Made by a program: the position numbers and the translations under genes. Below the pieces are notes generated by a model. It did no database searches and was not told the origin of the DNA. It saw only the letters and a list, made by a program, of their open reading frames with translations. Below, piece after piece: positions 24,795 through 33,321 of a DNA stretch of 33,321 nucleotides. The DNA comes from an uncultured Actinomyces sp. (GTDB lineage Bacteria; Actinomycetota; Actinomycetes; Actinomycetales; Actinomycetaceae), in the NCBI GenBank assembly GCA_946998115.1, contig CAMPYB010000012.1, forward strand, positions 1-33,321. Direction: 5' to 3'. Numbering within the stretch: the stretch's first letter is position 1; each line of letters opens with the position of its first letter.

Positions 24795-27566
24795 TTAATA
24801 AAGCTCTTCTTTTCCATTTTCAGGAAGTTTTTTATTGCCGTCAGTAACATTCTTTTCATGACTATCAGCTTTTTTAGAATCAAGCTCTATATCTTCATTT
24901 TTTGTGTCACAACCACATTTATCTTCATTGCCAACATTCAAATTTTTTACACCATCATTTTTTTCAGGTTTTTCAAAATTCTCACATTTATTAGATGAAA
25001 CATTCCTATCAGTACTATCATCATTTGACGTATTATCATCTTTAGAACTTGCATTATCGTCAACAATACCAGCACTTGTATGTTCCTGCTCATCATCTTG
25101 TTTAGGCAAAGGTTGTGGCGTGAAAGTGAAAATACCATCTGTGCTATCACCTATCACATCAACCGTAATCTTACTACCTGGTTGTATTTCTCCGAATAGA
25201 ATCTTTTCACTCAAAGCATCTTCAATATTTCTCTGAATGGCTCGGCGTAAAGGTCTAGCACCCAATGCTGGATCATATCCTTGATTAGCTAGCAAAGCTT
25301 TAGCTTCATCAGTCAAAACTATTTGCATATTCTGTTCACGCATACGCTTGTCTAAACGTGAAACCATCAAATCAACAATCTGAACAATTTCTTCCTTAAC
25401 AAGAGGTGGGAATACTACAACCTCGTCTACACGGTTCAAAAACTCTGGTCTGAAATGTTGTTTTAATTCTTCTGAAACTTTTGCTTTCATCCTGCCATAA
25501 GTATCTGCAAGCTCACCTTGAGCTTGGAAACCGGTAGTAACCGCTTTTGTGGCATCTCTGGTTCCAAGGTTAGTTGTCATAATGATAACAGTGTTCTTGA
25601 AATCAACCATTCTACCCTGAGAATCAGTAAGTCTACCTTCTTCAAGAATCTGCAAAAGCGAATTGAAAATATCAGGATGTGCTTTTTCTATCTCATCAAA
25701 CAATACAACAGAAAATGGTCGACGACGAACTTTTTCAGTCAATTGGCCACCTTCATCATATCCAACATATCCTGGAGGTGCTCCAAATAGGCGACTTGCA
25801 GTATGCTTTTCACCAAACTCACTCATATCCAACTGGATCAAAGCGTTCTCATCGTCAAACAAAAATTCTGCAACTGCTTTAGCTAGCTCTGTTTTACCAA
25901 CACCTGTAGGCCCAGCAAAAATGAAAGAACCACCAGGACGTTTCGGATCTTTAAGCCCTGCTCTTGCTCTACGTATAGACTGCGACAAAGCGCTTACAGC
26001 TTTATCCTGACCAATAACACGCTTATGCAAAGCTTCTTCCATATGTTTTAATTTAGCAGCTTCAGCTTCTGTTATCTTTACAACTGGTATACCAGTCATC
26101 ATTGCCAGCACTTGCGCAATTGAATCGGCAGTTACTTCACTAATTTTATCTAAATCAGAATTACGCCATTTTTCAATTTCTTCTTGACGCTGTTTTGAAA
26201 GTTTTTCTTCTTCCGCTTTGAAACTTGCTGCTTTTTCAAAATCTTGGTCGTCAACTGCAGATTCTTTCCTGCGTTTAACTTCAGCTATTTTTTCGTTTAA
26301 TTCATGAACCTGTTTAGGTGCAGTCAAATTTTTAATTCTCAGTCTTGCTCCAGCTTCATCAATCAAGTCTATAGCTTTATCAGGCAAATGACGATCTGAA
26401 ATATATCTATCGGATAGTGTAGCAGCTGCTTCCAAAGCTTCATTGGTAATAATTACACGGTGATGTGCTTCATATCTGTCACGCAATCCTTTTAAAATTT
26501 TAACAGTTTCTTCAACTGTTGGAGGATCTACTTTGACAGGCTGAAAACGACGCTCTAATGCACTGTCTTTTTCAATATGTTTTCTATATTCATCTAAAGT
26601 TGTTGCACCTATTGTTTGTAATTCACCTCTTGCCATCATAGGTTTTAATATTGACACTGCATCGACTGAACCTTCAGCAGCACCAGCTCCAACAAGAGTA
26701 TGTATTTCATCGATGAAAACAATAATATTTCCACGTGTTTTTATCTCTTTAAGAATTTTCTTTAAACGCTCTTCAAAATCACCACGGTAACGCGATCCAG
26801 CAATCAAAGAACCTAAATCTAATGAAAAAATTATTTTATCTTTAATAGTTTCTGGAACATCATCATGAACTATAGCTTGCGCTAAGCCTTCAACTACCGC
26901 TGTTTTACCGACACCAGGTTCACCTATAAGCACCGGATTATTTTTTGTACGTCTGGAAAGAATCTGCATAACTCTTTCCATTTCCTTCTTACGACCAATT
27001 ACAGGATCGAGTTTACCTTCTATAGCCTGTTCAGTAAGATTAGTTCCAAAATTTTCCAATATGCTATTAGTTTGTTTATTTGAAGAAGCACCAGCTCCAA
27101 CTCCAACTGTTTCTTTAAAAATAGAACCTTGATATCCTGACAGCATTTGCGTTACAACATTTCGCACATCAGATAAGTCAACGCCAAGTTTTTGCAACAC
27201 TTGAGTTGCTAAACCTTCACCTTCGCGAATTAAGCCTAAAAGTATGTGTTCGGTACCAACATAACTATGCCCCAACCTTGACGCTTCGCTAAGAGATAGC
27301 TCAAGCGCTTTTTTTGCACGCGGAGTAAGAAAAGAAGTTTTTTCAACTTTGCTTTCCCCTTTGCCTATCATCTCTACAACTTTTTCACGCACAGCATCAA
27401 GGGAAATATCCAATGACTGCAAAGCTTTCGCAGCAACACCTTCACCTTCGCGAATTAGGCCTAACAAAACATGCTCAGTGCCAATATAACTGTGATTTAG
27501 CTCTCTGGCCTCTTCTTGGGATAAGACTATTACACGTCTGGCTCTGTCTGTAAAACGTTCAAACAT
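24795..27566 (-). CDS. clpC: ATP-dependent Clp protease ATPase ClpC
   Basis: 923 residues from ATG 27566, which has AGGAG 6 bases upstream and the family N-terminus MFERFTDRARRVIVL; an upstream ATG at 27635 would add 23 non-family residues. An unfoldase that feeds proteins to ClpP. Two Clp_N repeats (about 1-70, 78-145), AAA-1 with Walker A GEPGVGKT (215-222) and FIDEIH, a UVR/coiled M domain (about 418-465), AAA-2 with GPTGVGKT (552-559) and LFDEIEKAHPD. The ClpP-docking loop appears to be TGF (in AVTTGFQAQ) instead of the usual [L/V/I]GF. The last ~115 residues, after ITVDVIGD, are a low-complexity tail rich in D, N, K, E and S with three cysteines, far longer than in mycobacterial ClpC1 (848 residues). 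Confidence 0.97.
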   Translation of the reverse strand: MFERFTDRARRVIVLSQEEARELNHSYIGTEHVLLGLIREGEGVAAKALQSLDISLDAVREKVVEMIGKGESKVEKTSFLTPRAKKALELSLSEASRLGHSYVGTEHILLGLIREGEGLATQVLQKLGVDLSDVRNVVTQMLSGYQGSIFKETVGVGAGASSNKQTNSILENFGTNLTEQAIEGKLDPVIGRKKEMERVMQILSRRTKNNPVLIGEPGVGKTAVVEGLAQAIVHDDVPETIKDKIIFSLDLGSLIAGSRYRGDFEERLKKILKEIKTRGNIIVFIDEIHTLVGAGAAEGSVDAVSILKPMMARGELQTIGATTLDEYRKHIEKDSALERRFQPVKVDPPTVEETVKILKGLRDRYEAHHRVIITNEALEAAATLSDRYISDRHLPDKAIDLIDEAGARLRIKNLTAPKQVHELNEKIAEVKRRKESAVDDQDFEKAASFKAEEEKLSKQRQEEIEKWRNSDLDKISEVTADSIAQVLAMMTGIPVVKITEAEAAKLKHMEEALHKRVIGQDKAVSALSQSIRRARAGLKDPKRPGGSFIFAGPTGVGKTELAKAVAEFLFDDENALIQLDMSEFGEKHTASRLFGAPPGYVGYDEGGQLTEKVRRRPFSVVLFDEIEKAHPDIFNSLLQILEEGRLTDSQGRMVDFKNTVIIMTTNLGTRDATKAVTTGFQAQGELADTYGRMKAKVSEELKQHFRPEFLNRVDEVVVFPPLVKEEIVQIVDLMVSRLDKRMREQNMQIVLTDEAKALLANQGYDPALGARPLRRAIQRNIEDALSEKILFGEIQPGSKITVDVIGDSTDGIFTFTPQPLPKQDDEQEHTSAGIVDDNASSKDDNTSNDDSTDRNVSSNKCENFEKPEKNDGVKNLNVGNEDKCGCDTKNEDIELDSKKADSHEKNVTDGNKKLPENGKEELY

Positions 27567-27735
27567 GCTTTCTCCTGCGCATTTAATACATTTACCATTA
27601 ATACTGTTTACAAGATTATATCTATGAGAAAACATTTTCTATAAAATTGTTTATTTTTCGCTATGGGGTGAATTTAACTAACCCTAATTTGATTATTTTA
27701 TTGCTTTTCAGAAAAACAAATAAATATTTCAAAAC

Positions 27736-28167
27736 TTATGCATCAGTGTCTAAAACTATAGTAAATGGACCATCATTTATTATTGACACTTGCATATCAG
27801 CGCCAAATTTTCCCTCATAAACTTCTAAACCGAGATCTTTCAATCGAGCCACTATTTTATCAATTATAGGTTTAGCAATTTCACCTTTAGCCGCTTTTAC
27901 CCAAGTAGGTCTGCGTCCTTTTTTACAATCACCATATAGCGTGAATTGAGAAACTATCATAATTGGCAAGTGCAGATCAGAAATAGATTTTTCATCGCGC
28001 ATTATCCTAAGATTAGCTATTTTCCTTACTATGAAATCTATTTCATCATCTCCATCATTTTGAGTGACACCTACAAGTGCCATTATTCCTGCACCGTTAA
28101 AGGATGAAATTTCTTTACCTTCTACGCTTACACTAGCTTTTTTCACTCTTTGTAAAATTGCGCGCAT
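27736..28167 (-). CDS. dtd: D-aminoacyl-tRNA deacylase
   Basis: 143 residues, the normal length. Removes D-amino acids (and glycine from mischarged tRNA-Ala) from tRNAs in the cytoplasm. SQFTLYGD (73-80) and the cross-subunit Gly-cisPro loop NDGPFT (131-136; usually NxGPVT) are both present, as is MRAILQRV at the start. ATG 28167 follows GAGGTGA. It is 6 bases downstream of ygfZ on the same strand and is the last gene of the nitrobindin-like/ygfZ/dtd operon. Confidence 0.97.
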   Translation of the reverse strand: MRAILQRVKKASVSVEGKEISSFNGAGIMALVGVTQNDGDDEIDFIVRKIANLRIMRDEKSISDLHLPIMIVSQFTLYGDCKKGRRPTWVKAAKGEIAKPIIDKIVARLKDLGLEVYEGKFGADMQVSIINDGPFTIVLDTDA

Positions 28168-28173
28168 ACATTG

Positions 28174-29673
28174 TCACCTCAACCTATTTTTCCTAATGAT
28201 TTTTATTCTTTCGGAATCAATACTTGCAGTTGATTCACCATAAATATTCACAATGTCTTCTATAGTTGCAGCTACATTTCCAACACATATTTTATCGTTT
28301 AATAAGAAATCTGTTTTTTCAATAAATGATTTAGCAGAATTATTTGTAACATGTGAATTGTCAAAATGAAAATTTCTTTTAATCAGTCCGAGCGCGATCA
28401 GTCCTTCATCGTGATGCACTCCCATAAATAAAATTTCACCTATTTTTATTTTTTCATCATTTTTTATTACATAAATATTGGAATCTAAATCTTCTAAAGC
28501 ATCCATCCCATCTAAATACAGTTTTACTAGTCGCCTAGGCGGTTTCCCAATATTTACTATTCTTGCAACTGTTTCTTGCCCACAGTAACATCCTTTGTTT
28601 ATTTGTACTGCCGTGCGAAGCCAATCCACTTCATGCGGTAACAATTTTTGAGCACATACGCCCCAAGGTCTGTATCTTATAATATTTGAAGCAACAAAAG
28701 CATAAATTCCACACGGAGCATATTTTTTGCATAAAATTTCAAAAGCTGATTTGTTATTGTCTCCAAAGTTAGACATTATTTCGTTTTGCACAAATATTAT
28801 GTTTAATTTTTTCCCAGTTGCAGGATGTGTCATATCTTTTATACTATTTTCAACTTTTGTATAATCTTCAATTTGTAAATTTTCAAATAATTTTCTATTT
28901 TCTTCAACATTATAATAAGTAACATTTTTAGCGCCCATATTCGGCCAAGGATCAGTGTACACACCTAACATTTTTAAATTATTTTCAGATAATTCAATTT
29001 TGATTTTTTCTATATAATCAGTATTCAAATCACCCATAACACATATTGTTTCCAGTGTTTCACTAATATTTTCTATGCATATATCAGCCATGAAAATCAT
29101 TTTTTTCAAAAAGTTACCTAGGTTTGTTTCAGCAAAAAATCCATCTAATATATTTTTTTTCGCAACATCATGGACTTCTCTTTTATTTTCCGCAGGTTTT
29201 TTTTCAAAATATTTCTCAAAATTCGTTATATTATTTTGTGTCCCAGTTTTTGAAATTGTTTCAATATTTTCGTTTATATTAGGTAATAATTCTTGTGGCA
29301 TAACCAACATATAATCTTTTAAAACTAAAACATTTATTGCAAAAATAACATGTCCTTGTGGATTTAAAATTAATGCTTCTTTGCTATAGTCTTCAGAATG
29401 TTTTACAAAAGTTTGACTGGTGATTTTTGTAAGCCATTCATATCTGTCTTTACCTGTTATTTTGTAAACACTATGAAAAGAAATATCAACAATACCAGTT
29501 CCATTCTCAAAATTTTCACTCTCTTTTGTGATAAAACCAAAATGTAACGGTATTTCTAATATTTTATTTTTTACGAAAACATTTTCATCATTTAATTCAG
29601 CAGTGTTTCTTTTTTTATCATCAGTTTTGATTGTTTTGATTACGCAATTTTCAAAACTGTCATATTTATTCAT
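28174..29673 (-). CDS. ygfZ: folate-binding YgfZ/GcvT-family protein
   Basis: 499 residues. A tetrahydrofolate-binding protein that supports assembly or repair of certain Fe-S enzymes. The defining motif K-GC-Y-x-GQE is present as NKGCYCGQETVARI, with Cys362 and Gln366. The N-terminus has DISFHSVYKITGKDRYEWL, the usual GcvT-like opening, and a C-terminal barrel-type domain (ALGLIKRNFHFD) follows. It is well over 100 residues longer than typical YgfZ; the excess is in polar inserts around 120-190 and near the C-terminus. The ATG overlaps the stop of the upstream nitrobindin-like gene by four bases (ATGA), indicating translational coupling, and dtd follows after 6 bases. Confidence 0.93.
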   Translation of the reverse strand: MNKYDSFENCVIKTIKTDDKKRNTAELNDENVFVKNKILEIPLHFGFITKESENFENGTGIVDISFHSVYKITGKDRYEWLTKITSQTFVKHSEDYSKEALILNPQGHVIFAINVLVLKDYMLVMPQELLPNINENIETISKTGTQNNITNFEKYFEKKPAENKREVHDVAKKNILDGFFAETNLGNFLKKMIFMADICIENISETLETICVMGDLNTDYIEKIKIELSENNLKMLGVYTDPWPNMGAKNVTYYNVEENRKLFENLQIEDYTKVENSIKDMTHPATGKKLNIIFVQNEIMSNFGDNNKSAFEILCKKYAPCGIYAFVASNIIRYRPWGVCAQKLLPHEVDWLRTAVQINKGCYCGQETVARIVNIGKPPRRLVKLYLDGMDALEDLDSNIYVIKNDEKIKIGEILFMGVHHDEGLIALGLIKRNFHFDNSHVTNNSAKSFIEKTDFLLNDKICVGNVAATIEDIVNIYGESTASIDSERIKIIRKNRLR

Positions 29674-30269
29674 TCAACTACCTTTGACATGCGAATTGAA
29701 AATATTGGGTTCATATTTTTATCTTCATCTATCTTTTCAGCAACCATCATTAGGTCACTATCAACCAATCCGTAAAGTTGTCTTTCACCACCATGTTTTG
29801 GAGCATTTTTGGTAGCTAGAATCCCATCTGTTGCTATTTGTATAACAGGACCATCAATATATCCATACCAACTACCTGCTCTGCCTTGAGTAGTTAAATT
29901 TATTACTTGTAGTTCAAATGATTTAGTATTCTTATTTGTAGGAGTTTTTTCTTTTCCTAAATACCAATATGCAGTTTGGCTTTGAATCATATTTTTTAGG
30001 GAAAGTTTTTCATAACCTTGTTTTCCTGAAGTTTCAGGAGCAACTTTTGGTGATTTTTCTTCGTCAACATTGTAAAGATGCGTAGTTTGCCTCATCCAAG
30101 AATTATTTTCATATTCATTGTTACAGCTTTCTATTTCAAAAAACATTTCAACCAATATGTCTTTAGTTTCAGAATTTTCGCCATATTTTACGCCGTATCC
30201 TACCCATTTTCCGTTTAACCATGCAAAAGGCAATAATTCTTTCGGCATATTTACATTTAAATTCAACAT
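29670..30269 (-). CDS. nitrobindin-like (DUF1794) beta-barrel protein
   Basis: 199 residues. The family folds as a 10-stranded lipocalin-like barrel; some members bind heme and act on peroxynitrite. The N-terminal motif G-x-W-x-G-x-G is seen as GKWVGYG (20-26), and the late strands GRAGSWYGYIDGPVIQIATD and RQLYGLVDSDLMMV fit the family. The segment near the C-terminus where heme-binding members have the proximal His (pattern HLxxxL) reads NPIFSIRMSKV here, with no His, so heme binding in the usual way is doubtful. It is the first gene of an operon with ygfZ (4-base overlap) and dtd, an arrangement also found in other Actinobacteria. Confidence 0.87.
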   Translation of the reverse strand: MLNLNVNMPKELLPFAWLNGKWVGYGVKYGENSETKDILVEMFFEIESCNNEYENNSWMRQTTHLYNVDEEKSPKVAPETSGKQGYEKLSLKNMIQSQTAYWYLGKEKTPTNKNTKSFELQVINLTTQGRAGSWYGYIDGPVIQIATDGILATKNAPKHGGERQLYGLVDSDLMMVAEKIDEDKNMNPIFSIRMSKVVE

Positions 30270-30330
30270 TTGATTAACCCCGAATTCCTTTTTTATTCAT
30301 GTTCATAACCTATTCAGAAGATCTTTTTAA

Positions 30331-31218
30331 CTATCCACCTATTATTCTAAGTAGCATATAAGTAGGCATAGATATCAAACTAATTGGTATAAGACTCATT
30401 GCGATTAAGGAAATAATGCTTTTTGGTTTAAGCTGCAACACTCTTAAAGATTTTTCAACTAAAAGATATCCTAAACTTATTACAGAAATAATCGTTGAAT
30501 AAACTATTGGTATAAGATAATTTAAAATAAATTGATCTGACGAGTCTAACAGCACCGCTGATGTAACATAAAGCTGATAGCCTACACTGTAAGCAATTTT
30601 TACCATTATCCAGCTAACAATAAAACTAGTCACAAATGTGATAATGCTTGTTATGAAATACTTATATTTATAATTGCTATACCCTTTAATGTGCAATAGC
30701 GCATTTGAAAATAACATTGTAACCATTACTGAAATACATAGCGGTAAAACATAAAAATGCCAACTATAAAGATCCGTAAAAATTATCCACGCTATAGATC
30801 CAACAACACAGAGCATTGCAACAATATTTGTAGAAAGAGAGTAAAGTAAATTTTCACGGCTGCTAAACCTGAATATTTCATTCAAAAAACAACAAAGCAA
30901 CCCGAATCCCATACACAATGATATTGTTAGAAATGCTGTGTCAAATAACAATAAAATCATTGCTATAAAACCTACAACCCAAAGTGTTATTGTAGCGTGT
31001 TGTCTAGCTGGGTTATTAAATAGTTCAGGCATAGCAATAGATAGTATTGCAGCAAAAACACAACATAAAACTACAGTAAAAATATCTGGCAATAATGCTG
31101 TAGAAGCTAGTAATAATAGTAAAACAGTACTTATGAGCATGTGTATTGAACCTAAATGGACTGATTTAGATTGTTTTCGATCTTTATTACGTGTTCTACG
31201 CCTAATTTTATTTTCCAA
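30331..31218 (-). CDS. polytopic membrane protein of unknown function
   Basis: 295 residues. A strongly basic N-terminus (MENKIRRRTRNKDRKQSK) is followed by about nine or ten hydrophobic segments covering the rest, with short loops. I see no catalytic or transport motif. It is divergent from the DUF47-pit pair and 62 bases upstream of the nitrobindin-like gene on the same strand, so it could be co-transcribed with that operon. The start is TTG at 31218, with GGGGAG about 6 bases before it. Function unknown. Confidence 0.8.
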   Translation of the reverse strand: MENKIRRRTRNKDRKQSKSVHLGSIHMLISTVLLLLLASTALLPDIFTVVLCCVFAAILSIAMPELFNNPARQHATITLWVVGFIAMILLLFDTAFLTISLCMGFGLLCCFLNEIFRFSSRENLLYSLSTNIVAMLCVVGSIAWIIFTDLYSWHFYVLPLCISVMVTMLFSNALLHIKGYSNYKYKYFITSIITFVTSFIVSWIMVKIAYSVGYQLYVTSAVLLDSSDQFILNYLIPIVYSTIISVISLGYLLVEKSLRVLQLKPKSIISLIAMSLIPISLISMPTYMLLRIIGG

Positions 31219-31481
31219 CTTTGCTCCCCAATATTTACTACTGTAAGTATACTATGTTGTTTTTAAACTTTATCTAAGATTTATGTAAAATGTCGTCATA
31301 ATATGATTTTTTAAAACTATTTCACATATTTTTTATAATCCTATTTTCATACTTATATATTTTACATTTTTATTTAAATAAATTTTTATTTTATTGTTTA
31401 AATTATTTGTTATTTTATATTTTTAATATTTGTTTAATATTCATGTTTAGTATATGAAATAGGAGTTTTTTGCTTTAAAAT

Positions 31482-31575
31482 ATATGTGGCGCTGAGTCTT
31501 TTTGCCCCGGGCTCCAACCTTTGCCACTACGAGTGGCCTCTACGCCGACTGGCGCATTAACTCAGTGCCACATAT
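31482..31575. ncRNA. GC-rich structured element, probable RNA of unknown class
   Basis: A 16-bp closing helix (31482-31497 with 31560-31575, one G-T wobble; core ATGTGGC/GCCACAT and CTGAGT/ACTCAG) encloses 62 bases. These hold a GCCACT-ACG-AGTGGC hairpin (31523-31537), a CGCC-GACT-GGCG hairpin (31543-31554) and a weaker GCC/GGC hairpin (31504-31512), a cloverleaf-like layout. The island is roughly half G+C in an extremely AT-rich flank, as for the tRNA, ffs and TPP elements of this window. I do not recognise the class. The orientation is uncertain: neither side has a clean T-run, though the minus-strand tail ATATATTTT is the more terminator-like. It lies upstream of, not inside, the transcript expected from the DUF47 promoter. 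Confidence 0.5.
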
Positions 31576-31603
31576 TATGTGCACTATGTAATATGTATTC
31601 GAA

Positions 31604-31631
31604 TTAACATATTTTTCTATAAAAATATAAC
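31604..31631 (+). promoter_or_regulatory. promoter of the DUF47-pit operon
   Basis: -35 TTAACA (31604-31609), 16-base spacer, -10 TATAAC (31626-31631). This gives a short leader of about 18 bases containing GGGAG before the GTG start. Confidence 0.5.
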
Positions 31632-31655
31632 TAGTAGAATTGGGAGAGTACTAAA

Positions 31656-32288
31656 GTGCGCTTTAAACCCTCAAATAAGGATGTAGTTTTTTTTGACTTA
31701 TTGTCTGCTTCTGCGAAATGTATTTTGGAAGGTGTAGAACTTCTGGAACAGATTGTTTCAGCTCCAATAGATGGTCGTTCTGTTATACGCGATCAATTGC
31801 ATTTGAAAGAACATGAAGCAGACGATAATACTCATGAATATATTCACAAAATGAATCAAAGTTTCATTACACCGTTGGAGCGTGATGATTTGATGAATCT
31901 CATGTCCACGTTAGATAACTGCATGGATTATATTGACGAAGTGGGCGATTTATTTGTTTTGTACAAGATAGATACTTTGCCTGAAACTGTGCAACGTGGT
32001 TTTAATGAGCAGATTGATATTTTGCGTAAATGCGCTAATTTGACAGTTAAAGCAACTCCTCATATTCAATCTTTACATGATTTATATGATTATTGGATTG
32101 AAATTAATAGTTTAGAAAATGCTGGTGATGTTGCATATAGAAGAATGTTGTCTGAACTATTTGAATATGTTAAAGATCCTGTAGAAATTATTAAACTTAA
32201 AGACATTATTCTTGTAACTGAACGTGCGATTGATTCCTTTGAACATTTCGCTAATGTTGTTGAAGACGTAGCTGTCAAGGAGTCATAA
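31656..32288 (+). CDS. DUF47 (PhoU-like) phosphate transport regulator
   Basis: 210 residues, all helical, PhoU-like two-bundle fold. It opens with FKPSNKDVVFFDLLSASAKCI and carries the metal-binding-type motifs KEHEADDNTHEY (52-63) and a second one in SLENAGDVAYRRML. Proteins of this family are regularly encoded next to Pit transporters and modulate them (family knowledge). The start is GTG with GGGAG 8 bases upstream. The stop codon is directly followed by the pit start codon, so the two are translationally coupled. Confidence 0.92.
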   Translation: MRFKPSNKDVVFFDLLSASAKCILEGVELLEQIVSAPIDGRSVIRDQLHLKEHEADDNTHEYIHKMNQSFITPLERDDLMNLMSTLDNCMDYIDEVGDLFVLYKIDTLPETVQRGFNEQIDILRKCANLTVKATPHIQSLHDLYDYWIEINSLENAGDVAYRRMLSELFEYVKDPVEIIKLKDIILVTERAIDSFEHFANVVEDVAVKES

Positions 32289-33308
32289 TTGGATACGACT
32301 TTTATATTGGTATCTTCAGTTATCATTTTAGCTTTAGGTTTTGATTTTACTAATGGTTTTCATGACGCGGCTAATGCTATAGCTACTTCTGTGTCAACGC
32401 GTGCTTGGACTCCTAAGAAAGCTTTGCTTGTTGCTGCTATTATGAATATTGTAGGAGCAATGCTGGGTACTGAGGTTGCAAAAACTATTGGTAGTGGAAT
32501 TATCACTCCCGATCCTACAAATCATGGTTTAGTGGTCATTTTGGCCGCTTTAGTTGGTGCCATTGTGTGGAATATAATAACTTGGTGGTTGGGGCTTCCT
32601 TCGTCATCATCTCACGCTTTAATCGGCGGGTTGATTGGCGCAGGAGTTGTTGCTGGTTCACATGTTGCTTGGTCGAACATAATATTTGTTGTTGTTATTC
32701 CTATGGTTATTTCACCTATAATAGGTTTCACTTTGGCATATATTGTCATGATTTTAGCAATGCTAGTTTTCCGCAACAGACCTTACCATTCAACGATGCG
32801 TAAGGCGCGTCGCTTTCAGTGGCTTTCGTCTTCGGCTATAGCGTTGGGACATGGTTTGCAGGATGCTCAAAAGACTATGGGTGTTATTGTGTTGGCGTTG
32901 ATAGCGGCTGGATATCATGGTCCTGATGCTAATGGACAGTTATCTATCCCTTTCTTTGTCAAGCTCGCTGCCGCTCTAGCTATTTCTTTGGGAACTTATG
33001 CTGGAGGTTTTAGAATTATTAGAACTTTGGGACGAAAAGTTATTCAAGTTAATCCTATGCGTGGCGTAGTTGCTGAATCCGTGTCATCTATGATTCTTTA
33101 TTTATCTGCTTATATTTTCCACGCACCTATTTCAACAACGCATACTATTACTGCTTCTATTATGGGTGTAGGTGCTACAAAGAAATTTTCAGCAGTGCGT
33201 TGGGGTGTTGCAGGTAATATCGTTATAGCCTGGGTATTAACTTTGCCTGCTTCAGCTTTGGTCGCTTCGATTTGCTACCATTTGCTTCACTATATTTTCC
33301 CACTTTAA
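32289..33308 (+). CDS. pit: low-affinity inorganic phosphate transporter, Pit family
   Basis: 339 residues. A PHO4/Pit-type symporter that takes up metal-phosphate with protons. The duplicated signature is clear: GFDFTNGFHDAANAIATSVSTRA near the N-terminus and HAPISTTHTITASIMGVGATK in the second half; other conserved stretches are WWLGLPSSSSHALIGGLIGAG and ALGHGLQDAQKTMGVI. About ten membrane segments. The length is that of the short actinobacterial/firmicute form (E. coli PitA is about 500). The start is TTG at 32289, set by AAGGAG six bases upstream and placed immediately after the DUF47 stop. The gene ends 13 bases before the window edge. Confidence 0.96.
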   Translation: MDTTFILVSSVIILALGFDFTNGFHDAANAIATSVSTRAWTPKKALLVAAIMNIVGAMLGTEVAKTIGSGIITPDPTNHGLVVILAALVGAIVWNIITWWLGLPSSSSHALIGGLIGAGVVAGSHVAWSNIIFVVVIPMVISPIIGFTLAYIVMILAMLVFRNRPYHSTMRKARRFQWLSSSAIALGHGLQDAQKTMGVIVLALIAAGYHGPDANGQLSIPFFVKLAAALAISLGTYAGGFRIIRTLGRKVIQVNPMRGVVAESVSSMILYLSAYIFHAPISTTHTITASIMGVGATKKFSAVRWGVAGNIVIAWVLTLPASALVASICYHLLHYIFPL

Positions 33309-33321
33309 TGTAAGCGATTTT

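Larger units (their letters stand above)
31219..31655. other. 437-bp divergent intergenic region
   Basis: Mostly extremely AT-rich DNA (31260-31480 and 31576-31655) with a 94-base GC-rich structured island in the middle and a promoter at 31604-31631 for the phosphate genes. I see no coding frame. Confidence 0.6.

Noticed and set aside
30783..30791. Near DnaA box TTATCCACG
   Set aside because: Isolated and inside a coding region.
31543..31556. CGACTGGCGCA in the structured element as part of a ZTP riboswitch
   Set aside because: Only this short string resembles the 5' part of that class; the conserved GGAA and 3' CCGCC/CUGGGC parts are absent.

Overview
This is a 33.3-kb stretch of chromosome from a low-G+C (about one third by eye) actinobacterium. 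Several features point to that phylum despite the AT-rich composition: a dCTP deaminase that closely tracks the mycobacterial dUMP-forming type, a DUF4235 protein, a nitrobindin-like/ygfZ/dtd cluster, the tRNA-Ser/ffs/dnaX/recR neighbourhood, ClpC, a LytR_C-domain protein, and a parS palindrome of the sequence used in actinobacteria. I cannot name the species. There is no prophage, insertion sequence, CRISPR array or integrase. The content is core chromosomal, with a few unexplained genes and several regulatory elements.

Layout. 1-889 is the N-terminal part of a secreted surface protein that runs off the left edge. 1347-6016 is a thiamine-type ABC transporter split into three transcription units: an ATPase (+), a fused two-domain permease (-, convergent with the ATPase) and a lipoprotein binding protein (+) under a TPP riboswitch. 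A perfect parS palindrome lies inside the permease gene, and a DUF4235 gene sits between permease and binding protein. 6091-8463 holds a 607-residue protein of unknown function and a small basic protein whose promoter spacer is a Fur/Zur-like 7-1-7 box. 8797-12952 is nucleotide and replication housekeeping: dcd, recR, dnaX, the small SRP RNA (ffs) and tRNA-Ser(GGA), the last two fired from back-to-back promoters.

13095-21159 is mostly membrane transport: a CPA1 Na+/H+ antiporter, a LytR_C protein, an AI-2E family protein, the uracil permease uraA behind a leader with two terminator hairpins, a small membrane protein and a dicarboxylate/amino acid:cation symporter. 21332-30269 carries ppdK, a DUF5684 membrane protein, clpC with an unusual acidic tail, and the compact operon nitrobindin-like/ygfZ/dtd. 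30331-33308 has a polytopic membrane protein, a GC-rich highly structured element that I cannot identify, and the DUF47-pit phosphate transport pair.

How it works together. Much of the window is uptake under RNA-level or promoter-level control: thiamine by riboswitch, uracil by a likely attenuator, phosphate next to an unidentified structured element, and a metal-type operator at 8511-8525. GTG and TTG starts are common and are set by good Shine-Dalgarno sequences in several genes. The items most worth following up are the structured element at 31482-31575, the intragenic parS, the Fur/Zur-type promoter, the uraA leader, and a possible -1 frameshift site in dnaX.
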